Positions 44,072-60,822 of a stretch of DNA of 64,000 nucleotides are shown piece by piece. The DNA is taken from NCBI RefSeq assembly GCF_900116135.1, contig NZ_FOZX01000007.1, positions 62,001 to 126,000 of the forward strand. The letters run 5' to 3'. A model generated the notes under the pieces. That model did no database searches, was not told the origin of the DNA, and was given only the letters and a program-made list of their open reading frames with translations. A program made the translations under genes and the position numbers. The DNA comes from Saccharopolyspora flava (GTDB taxonomy: Bacteria > Actinomycetota > Actinomycetes > Mycobacteriales > Pseudonocardiaceae). Numbering within the stretch: the stretch's first letter is position 1; the number at the start of each line of letters is the position of its first letter.

Positions 44072-45676
44072 ATGCACAGCCGCAGGACGTTTGTCTCGAT
44101 GTCGGCGTTGGCCTGCTTGGTGGCGGCCGCACCGGCCGCGTACGCGGAAACGGGCTTCACCACGCGCTTCGTCGACATCGTCGCCGCCGACGGCGTCGCG
44201 CTGAAGGCCATGGTGATGGAGCCGAGGACGCCGGGCCCGCACCCGGTCGCGGTGCTGATCAGCGCGTGGGGCGGTGGGTGCACCCAGAACGTGATGCCCG
44301 CCCGCGACCTCGCCGCCCGCGGCTACGTCGTGATCGCCTACGGGGCGCGGGGTTTCGGCGAATCCGGCGGCGAGGTCGACACCGCCGGCCCGAAGGACAT
44401 CGCCGACGTGAGCACCGTGCTCGACTGGACCACCGGCAACACCGCCGCCGACCCCGCGCGCATCGGCGTCGCCGGGGTGTCCTACGGGGCCGGGATCGGT
44501 GTCATCGCAGCCGCTTTCGACCCGCGGATCCGCTCGGTGGTCTCGCTCAGCGGCTGGTTCGACCTGGTGCACTCGCTCTACGGCAACCAGACCCGGCGCG
44601 GGCTCGTCGCCCTGATCCTCTACACCTCCGGGTGGGGGCACGGCAGGCTCAGCGCGGAGACCGACTGGATGCTGCGCACCTACTTCGACCCCACCCCGGA
44701 CCCGGTGGACCGGGAGGTGATCAACGAGTGGGCCCGGGTCCGCTCGCCCAGCCGCTACTTCGACCGGCTCAACGACAACCGGCCGGCGCTGCTCATCGGG
44801 CACACCTGGAGCGAGACGGTGTTCCCGCCGGACCAGATGGTCGAGCTCTACGAGCGCTACGACGGGATCAAGCGCATCGACCTGATCCCCGGCGAGCACG
44901 CCTCCGCCGAATCCGGCGGCCTGCTGGGACTTCCCAGCGAGACCTGGGACACCGTGCTGCGCTGGTTCGACGCCACCGTCGCCGGCACCGACACCTCGAT
45001 CCTCGCGGAACGACCGGTCGTGCTGCGCGCCCGCCCCGGTACCCACGACCCCGAGCCCCACCCGGACTGGCGTTCGGCCGAAGGCGAGCCGCGGCGCTAC
45101 TTCCTCGGCCCCGGGCAGGACGACGGGGTGATCGGCGACGCGCCCCGGCCCGGCTGGCGCGTGGAGATCGACGCCGACCGCGACACGATCGCCACCGGCG
45201 GGGTGCCGCTGGCGACCTACAGCTTCGAAGCCCTCAGCGGCGAACCGCCGCGGACCTGGCTGCCGGGGATCGACCGCGCGCACGGCGCGGTGTGGACCAG
45301 CCCGGAGCTCCCGGACGGGCTCCGGGTGCGCGGATCGGTGAGCGCGCACCTGACGGTGATCCCGCCCGGCCAGACGGGCACGATCGTCGCCTACCTCTAC
45401 GACGTGGACTCCACCGGCACCGGGCGGCTGATCAACTACCTGCCGCTGAGCTGGACCGACGCGGTGCCCGGTGAGGCGATGCCGGTCGACCTGCGGTTCT
45501 CGCCGACCGCCTACGACGTGCCCGCCGACAACGCGCTGGCGCTGGTGATCGACACCAAGGACCCGCTGTTCCTGGACTGGAACACCGGCGGGGGACGGGT
45601 GGCGCTCACCTCGCCGGACACCGATCCGTCCTTCGTGGACGTACCCGTACGACGTGGAGAGGAGTCAGCACGATGA
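44072..45676 (+). CDS. Tat-exported CocE/NonD-type hydrolase (X-Pro dipeptidyl-peptidase S15 family)
   Basis: This 534-residue protein has an N-terminal twin-arginine signal (HSRRTFVSMSALACLVAAA, cleaved near AYA-ET). The alpha/beta hydrolase core has the nucleophile in GVAGVSYGAGIGV and the PGEHA histidine. The C-terminal jelly-roll domain (PPRTWLPGIDRAHGAVWTSPEL onward) is typical of CocE-type acyl esterases. It would cleave esters or acyl groups outside the cell. The ATG follows AAAGGCGG. It overlaps the R2-like oxidase gene by four bases (ATGA) and so opens the lipid cluster. Confidence 0.88.
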   Translation: MHSRRTFVSMSALACLVAAAPAAYAETGFTTRFVDIVAADGVALKAMVMEPRTPGPHPVAVLISAWGGGCTQNVMPARDLAARGYVVIAYGARGFGESGGEVDTAGPKDIADVSTVLDWTTGNTAADPARIGVAGVSYGAGIGVIAAAFDPRIRSVVSLSGWFDLVHSLYGNQTRRGLVALILYTSGWGHGRLSAETDWMLRTYFDPTPDPVDREVINEWARVRSPSRYFDRLNDNRPALLIGHTWSETVFPPDQMVELYERYDGIKRIDLIPGEHASAESGGLLGLPSETWDTVLRWFDATVAGTDTSILAERPVVLRARPGTHDPEPHPDWRSAEGEPRRYFLGPGQDDGVIGDAPRPGWRVEIDADRDTIATGGVPLATYSFEALSGEPPRTWLPGIDRAHGAVWTSPELPDGLRVRGSVSAHLTVIPPGQTGTIVAYLYDVDSTGTGRLINYLPLSWTDAVPGEAMPVDLRFSPTAYDVPADNALALVIDTKDPLFLDWNTGGGRVALTSPDTDPSFVDVPVRRGEESAR

Positions 45677-46647
45677 CCGGGAACGTGATCGACGCGCGTC
45701 CGCGCGGGGGCTTCCACGCGCTGCGGGAAGGCGGGCTGAACTGGGACTCGCTGCCGCTGCGGCTGTTCGACAAGGGCAACGCCCGGTTCTGGAACCCCGC
45801 CGAGCTCGACTTCAGCCAGGACGCCGACGATTGGGCCTCGCTCGACGAGCAGCAGCGCTTCGCCGGGACCATGCTCTGCGCCCAGTTCCTCGGCGGCGAG
45901 GAGGCCGTCGCCCAGGAGATCCAGCCGTTCCTGGCGGCCATGCGCGCCGAGGGACGCATCGCCGACGAGATGTACCTGACGCAGTTCTGCTTCGAGGAGG
46001 CCAAGCACGCCCAGGTGTTCCGGCTGTGGCTGGACGCCGTCGGGCTCACCGGCGACCTGCACCACCACGTCGCCGACAACCCCGGCTACCGCGCCATCTT
46101 CTACGACGCGCTGCCCACCGCCCTGTGCCGGCTGCACGATGACCCGAGCCCGGAGAACCAGATCCGCGCGTCGGTGACCTACAACCACATCGTCGAAGGC
46201 GTGCTGGCGCTGACCGGCTACTTCGTGTGGAACAAGGCCTGCAAGCACGCCGGGATCCTGCCCGGGATGCAGCAGCTCATCCGGCGCATCGGCGACGACG
46301 AGCGCAGGCACATGGCCTGGGGCACCTTCACCTGCCGCCGCCACGTCGCCGCCGACGACGCGAACTGGGCGATCGTGCAGGACCAGATGGACGCCCTGCT
46401 GCCGCACGTGATGACCCAGATCCAGCACTCGCTGGACCAGCTCGACGACGACCCGTTCGGCTTCGACCTGGGCGACGTGTTCGGCTACGCCACCGACCGC
46501 GCGGCCCGCAGGCTCAGCTCCATCGAGGCCGCGCGCGGCATGGAGCTGGCCGCCATCGACGTCGACTACAGCCCGGAACGGCTGGAGGACCAGTTCGGCG
46601 CCGAGGACGACGCCGCGCTGGCCGAGCACGAGAACCCGGAGGGCTGA
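45673..46647 (+). CDS. R2-like ligand-binding oxidase (Mn/Fe)
   Basis: This 324-residue ferritin-fold protein matches the R2-like ligand-binding oxidase family (Mycobacterium Rv0233). All six metal ligands are present with the family spacing: Glu76, Glu109 and His112 (EEAKH), Glu175, Glu210 and His213 (DDERRH). The pair that forms the Val-Tyr ether cross-link is also present (Val79 and Tyr170). It is not a ribonucleotide reductase R2. R2lox proteins bind a long-chain fatty acid next to the metals and are thought to oxidise lipids. Placement beside a FAAL and PKS suggests it modifies the fatty acyl substrate or product. Confidence 0.94.
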   Translation: MTGNVIDARPRGGFHALREGGLNWDSLPLRLFDKGNARFWNPAELDFSQDADDWASLDEQQRFAGTMLCAQFLGGEEAVAQEIQPFLAAMRAEGRIADEMYLTQFCFEEAKHAQVFRLWLDAVGLTGDLHHHVADNPGYRAIFYDALPTALCRLHDDPSPENQIRASVTYNHIVEGVLALTGYFVWNKACKHAGILPGMQQLIRRIGDDERRHMAWGTFTCRRHVAADDANWAIVQDQMDALLPHVMTQIQHSLDQLDDDPFGFDLGDVFGYATDRAARRLSSIEAARGMELAAIDVDYSPERLEDQFGAEDDAALAEHENPEG

Positions 46648-46650
46648 GCC

Positions 46651-48087
46651 GTGCTGCCCGGCAGGACCACCGGCCCCGTCGGCCTCGCGCAGCCCCGGGG
46701 CGCGGCGGTGCCGACGCTGGTGATCATCGCCCTGGTCGCGTTCGTCACCACGCTGGACAACAACATCGTCGCCGCGGCGGTGCCCTCCATCGGCCGCGAG
46801 CTGGCGCTGGGGCTCACCGAGCTGCAGTGGATCAGCCTCGGCTACATCCTGCCCTTCGCCGGGCTGCTGCTGGTCGCCGGGAACCTGGTGGACCGGTGGG
46901 GGCAGCGCCGAACCCTGCTGCTGGGGCTGCTGGTGTTCGGAACCGCCGCGCTGGCAGGCGGTTTCGCCCGCGACGCGGTCACCCTCATCGCCGCCCGGGT
47001 GGTGCAGGGCTGCGCCGCGGCGGTGCTGGTGCCCGCGACGCTGAGCCTGCTGCGCACCAACCTCGACGTGCGCGGACGCGCGATCGGCGCGGGCATCTGG
47101 ACCGCGGCGCTGGCCGTGGCGATCGCGGTCGGCCCGGCCACCGGCGGCCTGCTCAGCGAGCACCTGCACTGGAGCTGGATCTTCTTCAGCAACGTGCCCT
47201 TCGCGATCGCCGCGGCCGCCCTGACACCCGCCGCGGCCGTGGTCACCGGGCGCTCCGCACCGGGCCGGGTGGACGTGCGGGGGATGCTCCTGGTGACCGC
47301 CGCGATGCTGCTGTTCCTGATGGCGCTGGTCGGCACCGGCGAGGACACCCCGGGCCCGGCGGGCCGGTTCGTCCTGGCCGGGCTGGGCGCGGTGTCGCTG
47401 GCCGGGTTCGCGCTGGTGCAGCGCCGCTCGCCGAACCCGCTGCTGCCCCGGGCGCTGGTGGCCGAGCGGGCCTTCCTCGGCGGGGTGTCGGTGCAGCTGC
47501 TCTGGGGGCTGGGGGTCAGCGGCGTCTTCTTCTTCACGCCGCTGCTGCACCAGGAGTCGCTGGCGCTGACCCCCACCGAGGCCGGGCTGCCGCTGGTGCT
47601 GGTCGCCGTCGCCATCGTCGGCGCGACCCCGCTGGTGGCGCCCGCCGTCGAGCGGTGGGGACCCCGCTACACCGTGCTGGCCGGGCTGATCCTGGTCAGC
47701 GCGGGGCTGGTGGCGATCGCGGTGATCAACCACATCCCGGCCGTGCCGCCCCGGATCCCGGGCCTGCTGCTCATCGGCGCGGGCTCGGCGCTGACGACCC
47801 CGCTGACGTCGTTCTCGCTGGAAGTCGTCGCCGCCCGGGACGCGGGCATCGCCTCCGGCGTGCTCACGGCCTCCCGCGAGCTCTCCAGCGCGCTGGGCGT
47901 GGCGCTGATCGGGCTGGTGCTCACCGTTCGCCAGAACGCCGAACTGGCCGGGGGAACGCCCGCTCCGCACGCGCTGGCGTCCGGGTTCACCGCCGGGCTG
48001 ATCACCGCCGCGATCGTGGAACTGCTGGCGGCGGTGGTGACCTTCGTCTGCTTCCGATCGCGCACCGCTGAACTCGTCGCCGACTGA
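46651..48087 (+). CDS. MFS exporter, DHA2/EmrB-QacA type
   Basis: This 478-residue 14-segment drug/lipid exporter family member opens VAFVTTLDNNIVAAAVPSIGREL, then GLTELQWISLGYILPFAGLLLVAGNLVDRWGQRR and SWIFFSNVPFAIAAAAL. The GTG start lies four bases after the R2-like oxidase stop. It probably exports the product of this cluster or a lipid intermediate. A 102-bp gap separates it from the FAAL gene. Confidence 0.9.
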   Translation: MLPGRTTGPVGLAQPRGAAVPTLVIIALVAFVTTLDNNIVAAAVPSIGRELALGLTELQWISLGYILPFAGLLLVAGNLVDRWGQRRTLLLGLLVFGTAALAGGFARDAVTLIAARVVQGCAAAVLVPATLSLLRTNLDVRGRAIGAGIWTAALAVAIAVGPATGGLLSEHLHWSWIFFSNVPFAIAAAALTPAAAVVTGRSAPGRVDVRGMLLVTAAMLLFLMALVGTGEDTPGPAGRFVLAGLGAVSLAGFALVQRRSPNPLLPRALVAERAFLGGVSVQLLWGLGVSGVFFFTPLLHQESLALTPTEAGLPLVLVAVAIVGATPLVAPAVERWGPRYTVLAGLILVSAGLVAIAVINHIPAVPPRIPGLLLIGAGSALTTPLTSFSLEVVAARDAGIASGVLTASRELSSALGVALIGLVLTVRQNAELAGGTPAPHALASGFTAGLITAAIVELLAAVVTFVCFRSRTAELVAD

Positions 48088-48189
48088 CACAGGCGCGGGA
48101 ATTCCCCGCCGCCGGAATCGCACTCCGCCGAATCGCGTCCGGGACCGAACGCGCCCGGAAACGCGTTCCGCACGATTGTTGGGAGAACC

Positions 48190-49931
48190 ATGCGAGCGAC
48201 CGCCGCCGAGATTTCCAACGCCGCGGATTCGTGGCTTCCCGAAGTCGAAGGGGAGACGCTGTCCGCGCTGCTGTCCCGGTGCGGCCGGGACCGCGGGGAC
48301 CGACTGGCCGTCACCCACCTCGACTTCACCGAGAATCCGGACGGCCTGGCCGTGTCGCTGACCTGGTCCGACCTCGACCGCAGGGCGGGCTCGGTCGCGG
48401 TCGCGCTGCGCCGGGTCGCGCTGGACGGGGACCGGGCGGCGATCCTGGTGCCGCAGCGCGCCGACTACCTCGTGGCTTTCCACGGGGCCTGCCGCGCGGG
48501 GCTGATCGCCGTGCCGCTGTTCGCCCCGGACCTGCCCGGCCACGCCGACCGGCTCGCCGGCGTGCTCGCCGACTGCGCGCCCAGCGTGGTGCTCACCGTC
48601 GCCGACAAGCTCGACGTGGTCGGTGATTTCCTGGTCGAGCGCGGGATCGAGGGCGTCGAGGTGCTCGCCGTGGACGAGGTGCCCGACGCCGAGCACGAGC
48701 CGGTGGCCCAGGACCCCGACGAGGTTGCGTACCTGCAGTACACCTCGGGCTCGACGAAGGCGCCCTCCGGCGTCATGATCACCCACCGCAACGTGGTCGC
48801 CAACGCGGCCCAGGCCATGTCGGCCTACGAGGCCGACCCCGGCCGCACCCCGACGGTGAGCTGGCTGCCGCTGTTCCACGACATGGGGCTGATGCTGGCG
48901 CTGGCCGCGCCCCTGGTCGCCGGAACCCGCACGGTGCTCATCGACCCCGTGGCGTTCCTCGAAAAACCCGTGCGCTGGTTGCGGGCGCTGTCGGCGAACC
49001 CGGGCGCGATCACCGCCGCGCCGAACTTCGCCTACGCCTTCTGCGCCGCGCGCGTGGCCGAGGAGGACAAGGTGCGGCTGCGGCTGGACCACGTGCGCGC
49101 GCTCATCGACGGCAGCGAACCGGTGCAACCGGCCGCGATCGACCGCTTCCACACCGCCTTCGCCGAGTGCGGCCTGCCCCGCAAGGCCCATCGCAGCTCC
49201 TACGGCCTGGCCGAGGCCACCGTGCTCGTCTCCGCCAGCCCCGCCGGGGCGGCGCCGCGCCGCGTCGAGCTCGACCGCGAAGCCCTCGCCGCCGGACGCG
49301 CCGAACCCGCCGAGGGCCCGGACACCAGCGCGCTGGTCTCGGCCGGGCACCCGGTGGACCAGCTGGTGCGCATCGTCGACCAGCACACCGAGCAGGACCT
49401 GCCCCCGGACCAGGTCGGCGAGATCTGGGTGCGCGGCGAGAACGTCGCGCACGGCTACTGGGGCAAACCGCAGGAATCCGCGTGCACGTTCGTCCCCGAC
49501 GGCACCGGGCACTGGCTGCGCACCGGCGACCTCGGCGTCATCCACGGCGGCGAGCTGTACGTGACCGGCCGGATCAAGGACCTGATCATCGTCGACGGCC
49601 GCAACCACTACCCGCAGGACGTGGAGGAGACCGTCGAGCAGGCGCACCCGGCCGTGCGCAAGCACTCGGCGGCGGCGTTCGCGGTGCCCACCGACGACGG
49701 CGAGGCCGCCGTGGTGGCCGTGGAGCGCGCCAGCCACCTCGCCGAGGACGAGGTGGACCTCGACGAGCTCGGCCAGGCGGTGCGCGGCGCGGTCGCCGGG
49801 CGGCACGGGCTCGCCGTGCACGAGCTGGTGGTGCTCGGGCCCGGCGAGGTGCCCCGCACCACCAGCGGCAAGATCTCGCGCTCGGCGGCGCGACAGCACT
49901 ACCTCACCGGAACCCTGCGAGGGAGCGCCTG

Positions 49932-49932
<1 letters not shown>
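48190..49932 (+). CDS. Fatty-acyl-AMP ligase (FadD32-like)
   Basis: This 580-residue adenylating enzyme loads a long-chain fatty acid, as acyl-AMP, onto the PKS. It is of the FAAL type, not a CoA ligase: it has [15 protein letters not shown] (residues 181-195), an N-terminal [12 protein letters not shown] segment and the [13 protein letters not shown] motif shared with FadD32-type enzymes. The C-terminal Lys is in [14 protein letters not shown]. Its TGA shares a base with the PKS start (TGATG), so ligase and synthase are coupled. A GGGAGA ribosome site precedes the ATG. Confidence 0.92.
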
Positions 49933-56393
<6,461 letters not shown>

Positions 56394-57921
56394 GCGACCT
56401 CAACGCCCGCCACGAGGAGGTCACCAGGGTCGCCGAGAAGCGCGCTCGGGACCGCCAGCACGCCAAGGGCAAGCTCACCGCCCGCGAGCGCATCGACGAG
56501 CTGCTCGACGCCGGGTCGTTCGTCGAGCTCGACGAGTTCGCCCGGCACCGTTGCACCGACTTCGGGATGGACGCCCACCGGCCCTACGGCGACGGCGTGG
56601 TCACCGGGCACGGCACCGTCGACGGCCGGCCGGTGTGCGTGTTCTCGCAGGACTTCACCGTGTTCGGCGGCAGCATGGGGGAGACCTTCGGGCGCAAGGT
56701 GCTCAAGGTGATGGAGCTGGCGATGGACATCGGCTGCCCGGTCGTGGGCATCAACGACTCCGGCGGCGCCCGCATCCAGGAGGGCGTGGAGTCGCTGGCC
56801 TACTACGCCGAGCTGGGCAGGCTCAACACCCACGCCTCGGGGGTGGTGCCGCAGCTGTCGATGATCACCGGACCGTGCGCGGGAGGCGCGGTGTACTCCC
56901 CGGCGATCACCGACTTCACCGTCATGGTGGAGGGCACCTCGCACATGTTCGTCACCGGGCCCGACGTGGTCCAGGCCGTCTCCGGTGAGCGACCGGACGT
57001 CGCCGAGCTGGGCGGGCCCGCCACCAACGGGTCGGTGTCGGGCAACGCCCACTACGTGGCCCCCGACGAGGCCGACGCGTTCTCCTGGGTGCGGGCGCTG
57101 CTCGGCTACCTGCCTGCCAACAACCTGGAGCAACCCCCGGTCTACGAGCCGGAGGAGCCCGTCGACCGGCAGGAGGAGCTCGACGGCATCGTGCCGGACT
57201 CGGAGAACCAGGGCTACGACATGTACGAGGTGATCGAGCGCCTGGTGGACGGCGGCGAGTTCCTGGAGGTCCACGACCGGTTCGCGCCCAACATGATCTG
57301 CGCGTTCGCCCGGATCGAGGGGCACACCGTCGGCGTGGTCGCCAACCAGCCGCAGCACCTGGCCGGGGTGATCGACATCGACGCCTCGGAGAAGGCGGCG
57401 CGGTTCGTGCGGTTCTGCGACGCCTTCAACGTCCCGCTGCTCACCCTCGCCGACGTGCCCGGCTACCTGCCCAGCGTGGCGCAGGAGCGCGGCGGCATCA
57501 TCCGGCGCGGCGCCAAGCTCATCTACGCCTACGCCGAGGCCACCGTGCCGAAGGTGACGGTGGTGGTGCGCAAGGCCTACGGCGGCGGGTACGCGGTGAT
57601 GGGCTCCAAGCACCTGGGAGCCGACGTCAACATCGCCTGGCCCACCGCGGAGATCGCCGTCATGGGAGCGCCCGGCGCGGCGGCGATCCTGCACCGCAAG
57701 CGCCTCGCCGAGACCGAGGAGTCGCAGCGCGCCGAGCTGCACGCCCGGCTCACCGCCGAGTACGCCGAGGCCTTCGCGACCCCGTACCGGGCGGCCGAGC
57801 GCGGGCACGTGGACATGGTGGTGCAGCCCTCGCGGACCCGTCACCAGGTGGCGCGGGCGCTGCGGGTGCTGCGCACCAAGCGCCGGAGCCTGCCGGCCAA
57901 GAAGCACGGGAACATCCCGCT

Positions 57922-58899
57922 GTGAGCCGGTTCCTGCGGTTGCTCGCCGCCGTGGTCCTGCTGCTGCCCGCGCTGTCGGCACCGGTGCGGGCCGCTCCCG
58001 GCGTCACCGCCGACGACGGTGCGCGGGTGGTGCGGGAGACCCCGGTGGGCGGCCGGGCGGTCGACCTGGAGATCGCCTCACCGGCCCTCGGCGGCACCGC
58101 GATGGTCCGGCTGCTGCTGCCCGCGCACCGCGCGGCGCAACCCGGCCGGACCTGGCCGGTGCTGTACCTGCTGCACGGCTGCTGCGAGACCGCCGACTAC
58201 CAGTCCTGGACGTGGTTCACCGACGTGGAGGAGTTCACCGCCGAGGAGGACGTGCTGGTGGTGATGCCCAGCGGCGGGCCTGCCGGGATGTACTCGGACT
58301 GGTGGAACGGCGGTGCGGGCGGGCCACCGGACTGGGAGACCTTCCACCTCACCGAACTCCGCCAGATCCTCGAACGCGGCTACGGCGCCGGGACGTCCCG
58401 GGCCGTGGCGGGGGTGTCGATCGGCGGGTACGGGGCGCTGGCCTACGCGGCCCGGCATCCCGGGATGTTCGGCGCGGCGGCGTCGTTCAGCGGCATCCCG
58501 AACACGCTGTTCCCGGGAACTCCGGCGGTCATCAAGGGACTGCTGGTGCGGGAGGGGCTCGACCCGCTCGGGTTGTGGGGCGATGAGCTGCTGCAGCACC
58601 GGATCTGGTCGGACCACAACCCCTTCGACCACGTGGAGCGGCTGCGCGGCGTCGGGCTCTACGTCTCCGCAGGCAACGGGACGACCGGTCCGCTGGACCC
58701 GCCGGGGCAGGCCGATCCGCTGGAACCGGCCTCGCTGGCGACGTCGAAGAGCTTCACCGATCGGCTCACCGCGGAGGGAATTGCGGTCACCGCGCACTTC
58801 TACGGCAGGGGAACGCACGATTGGCCCTACTGGCAACGGGAACTGCGCGAGTCGTGGCCGGTCCTGGCGACCGCGCTCGGGCTGAATTCGGGGCGTTGA
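57922..58899 (+). CDS. Secreted antigen-85/EstA-type acyl esterase
   Basis: This 325-residue protein has a signal peptide (FLRLLAAVVLLLPALSAPVRA) and an Ag85/esterase D fold: YLLHGCCETADYQSW, the nucleophile motif AGVSIGGYGALAYAARHPGMF and the His in GRGTHDWPYWQRELRES. Ag85 proteins are mycolyltransferases; related EstA proteins are plain esterases. Its place as last gene after FAAL, PKS and carboxylase suggests that it transfers or hydrolyses the exported acyl product. The GTG start overlaps the AccD stop (GTGA). Confidence 0.88.
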   Translation: MSRFLRLLAAVVLLLPALSAPVRAAPGVTADDGARVVRETPVGGRAVDLEIASPALGGTAMVRLLLPAHRAAQPGRTWPVLYLLHGCCETADYQSWTWFTDVEEFTAEEDVLVVMPSGGPAGMYSDWWNGGAGGPPDWETFHLTELRQILERGYGAGTSRAVAGVSIGGYGALAYAARHPGMFGAAASFSGIPNTLFPGTPAVIKGLLVREGLDPLGLWGDELLQHRIWSDHNPFDHVERLRGVGLYVSAGNGTTGPLDPPGQADPLEPASLATSKSFTDRLTAEGIAVTAHFYGRGTHDWPYWQRELRESWPVLATALGLNSGR

Positions 58900-59170
58900 A
58901 AAAACGCGTTTCTGCGCGGAATCGGCATGTCGAAAAGTCTTTTTCGGGGCGATGTGGGGCAAAACTGGGAAAGATGGTGATGTGAAACCTCTTCGCAAAT
59001 CCCTGGTCACGCTGGTTCACTGGACCGGCGGCCGGGTGAGCGGCGCCGGTGGGAGCGGGTTTTATCACTCGCGGCACAAACGGGATTCGAGAATTTAGCA
59101 CTCGCCGGAAGAATCACCACCCGAATAGCCGAAACCTCGATGTGCGCGCGCGGAATCAGTCCGAAGTGCG
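58900..59170. other. Intergenic gap without a recognised gene
   Basis: This stretch is lower in GC than its surroundings and has no convincing frame on either strand. A small hairpin (CGAAAA at 58931-58936, TTTTCG at 58941-58946) lies about 30 bases after the esterase stop and may help end the cluster transcript. The rest appears to be upstream sequence of the next regulator. Confidence 0.6.
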
Positions 59171-59200
59171 TTGACACGTCCCCGGCGCCGTCCCTATGTT
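59171..59200 (+). promoter_or_regulatory. Near-consensus sigma-70-type promoter of the second PucR-type gene
   Basis: TTGACA (59171-59176) is followed after 18 bases by TATGTT (59195-59200). Transcription would begin near 59207, which rules out longer upstream starts for the regulator and leaves a leader of about 40-60 bases. Confidence 0.65.
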
Positions 59201-59245
59201 CTCGTGATTGCAATCGCGTTGCCGAAAAGGCGCGCGTTGTCCCCG

Positions 59246-60580
59246 ATGAAACACGAACTGGGGGAGATGATGGCGATCGACGTCGGAGGCGGAGCGGTGC
59301 GCGAAGGAGGGCCGCGCGGGTTCGGCGGCGCCGGCCGGCGAACCGATCCCCGACGCCGGATCACCGCGCCGCACAGCGACAGAGGAGCCTCCGGTCCCGA
59401 GAACGGTTGCGCCAGGCAGTTGTTCACCGCGCTGCCCAAGGAGATCGCCGACGGGTTCCGGCCTTACGTCACCCCGCTGGCCAAGGCGATCGTCCGCGAG
59501 ATTCAGAGCGTCGTGCCCGAGTACGCCCAGCCGCTCGACACCGCCTTCGGGGTGTACTTCACCCGCGGCATCGAGCAGGCGATCCTGCAGCCGCTCAACA
59601 ACATCCGGGAAGAGGAGGACGGCGCCGACGACTGGTCGGAGTACTTCCGGCTGATGGGCAAGCTGGAGTTCGCCGCCGGGCGCGGTCTGCAGAGCCTGCA
59701 GACCGCCTACCGGGTGGGCGGGCGCGTCGCGTGGCGGCACTTCGCCGAGTTCGGCAAGAAGCTCGACGTGCAGGTGGACCTGATGTGCCTGTGCGCCGAG
59801 GCGATCTTCGCCTACGTCGACGACCTGTCGAAGCTGTCGTTCGAGGGCTACTCCACCGCCCAGGAGCGCGCCGTGGGCACCCTGACCCGCCGCAGGCGGC
59901 GGCTGCTGGAACTGCTGCTGGCCGAGCCGCCGGCCTCGCCGCAGTCGATCGGCGACCTCGCCGACAGCGCCCGCTGGGACGTGCCGGAGTGGGTCACCCT
60001 GGTCGCCCTGGAGCCGGTCTCCGACGACCCGGACGACCCGCGGCTGGACGACGACGTGCTGGTCAACCTCGAAGGCGCCACACCCTGTCTGCTGATCCCC
60101 GGCGAGCCGCGCGACCCGGCGCGCCTGATCACCGAGCTCGGCGGCCGGCGCGCCGCGATGGCCCCCAAAGTCCGGATCGGCGACGCGGCCCGGTCGCTGC
60201 GCTGGGCGCGGCACGCCATCGACCTGGTGCAGCGCGGCGTGCTCCCGAACCGCGCGCTGACCCGTTGCGCCGACCACCTCACCACGCTGTGGCTGCTCAG
60301 CGACGAGTTCCTGGTCAGCCAGATCGGCGCCCGCTGCCTGGCCCCGCTCGACGAGCTCACGGTCAAGCAACGCGCCCGCCTCAGCGAAACCCTCCTGGTC
60401 TGGCTGCAATCCCGCGGCAGCGCCCGGGAACTCGCCGAACGCCTCGGCATCCACCCCCAAACCGTCCGCTACCGCATGAACAAGCTGGAACAGCTCTTCG
60501 GAGACCGCCTCAACGACCCCGAAGACCGCCTCGACATGGAACTAGCCCTACGCGCCGAAACCCTCCTCCAACGCACCTAA
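59246..60580 (+). CDS. PucR/CdaR-type transcriptional regulator
   Basis: This 444-residue protein has a variable N-terminus of about 70 residues, a helical middle region (FRPYVTPLAKAIVREIQSVVPEY, AAGRGLQSLQTAYRVGGRVAWRHFAEFG) of the actinomycete RsbRD/PucR-type, and the C-terminal PucR helix-turn-helix SARELAERLGIHPQTVRYRMNKLEQLFG. Start is uncertain: ATG 59246 is used here; ATG 59270, close behind GGGGAG, is the main alternative. It stands alone after the lipid cluster and could regulate it. Confidence 0.88.
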   Translation: MKHELGEMMAIDVGGGAVREGGPRGFGGAGRRTDPRRRITAPHSDRGASGPENGCARQLFTALPKEIADGFRPYVTPLAKAIVREIQSVVPEYAQPLDTAFGVYFTRGIEQAILQPLNNIREEEDGADDWSEYFRLMGKLEFAAGRGLQSLQTAYRVGGRVAWRHFAEFGKKLDVQVDLMCLCAEAIFAYVDDLSKLSFEGYSTAQERAVGTLTRRRRRLLELLLAEPPASPQSIGDLADSARWDVPEWVTLVALEPVSDDPDDPRLDDDVLVNLEGATPCLLIPGEPRDPARLITELGGRRAAMAPKVRIGDAARSLRWARHAIDLVQRGVLPNRALTRCADHLTTLWLLSDEFLVSQIGARCLAPLDELTVKQRARLSETLLVWLQSRGSARELAERLGIHPQTVRYRMNKLEQLFGDRLNDPEDRLDMELALRAETLLQRT

Positions 60581-60592
60581 CCCACCCCAACC

Positions 60593-60715
60593 TCGCGCTC
60601 CCGAGGGCGAGCTCCAGACCTCGTCCCCCGGGGTCTTGCGCTCCCGAGCTCGCGTCCCCGATCTCGAGCTCCCGATCTCGCACCCGCGAGCTCGCGTGCC
60701 CGGGTTCGTGCGTTG
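60593..60715. repeat. Degenerate GAGCTC-rich low-complexity stretch
   Basis: Short units such as GCTCCCGAG, GAGCTCGCG and GATCTCGAGCTCCCGATCTCG recur without fixed period over about 120 bases after the regulator stop. Several are self-complementary (GAGCTC, CTCGAG). The stretch could help terminate transcription. Nothing coding is evident. Confidence 0.5.
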
Positions 60716-60748
60716 AGGAGGTCGATGCGGGGCGCGCGTGAGTCACCA

Positions 60749-60822
60749 GGGGACAGCTTTTCCTCGAATTAACCGGACAAAACAGTCATTGATCATGGGT
60801 GATTAGAGGAAAAACTGTCCCC
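60749..60822 (-). repeat. Dispersed 32-nt-core stem-loop element, copy 3 (opposite orientation)
   Basis: Left arm 60749-60769 and right arm 60802-60822 pair over 21 bp with two mismatches; the outer part is GGGGACAG/CTGTCCCC. The core is again exactly 32 bases; read on the minus strand it starts CACCCATGATC and has GTTTTGTCCGG, as in copies 1 and 2. The inner stem (TCCTCGA) resembles copy 1. It lies in the 640-bp gap between the PucR-type regulator and the dehydrogenase lipoprotein. Confidence 0.8.

Noticed and set aside
45673-46647. Ribonucleotide reductase small subunit
   Set aside because: The Val79/Tyr170 cross-link pair and ligand spacing are those of R2-like ligand-binding oxidases, and no R1 gene is nearby.
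45511-49899. A 1462-residue open frame antisense to the R2-like oxidase, exporter and FAAL genes
   Set aside because: It spans three well-recognised genes on the other strand and has shadow composition.
59171-59245. Start of the second PucR-type regulator at 59171
   Set aside because: That position is the -35 box of a near-consensus promoter; transcription would begin downstream of it.
60593-60715. Tandem repeat array or small gene in the GAGCTC-rich stretch
   Set aside because: Units have no constant period, and no frame has a ribosome site or family similarity.
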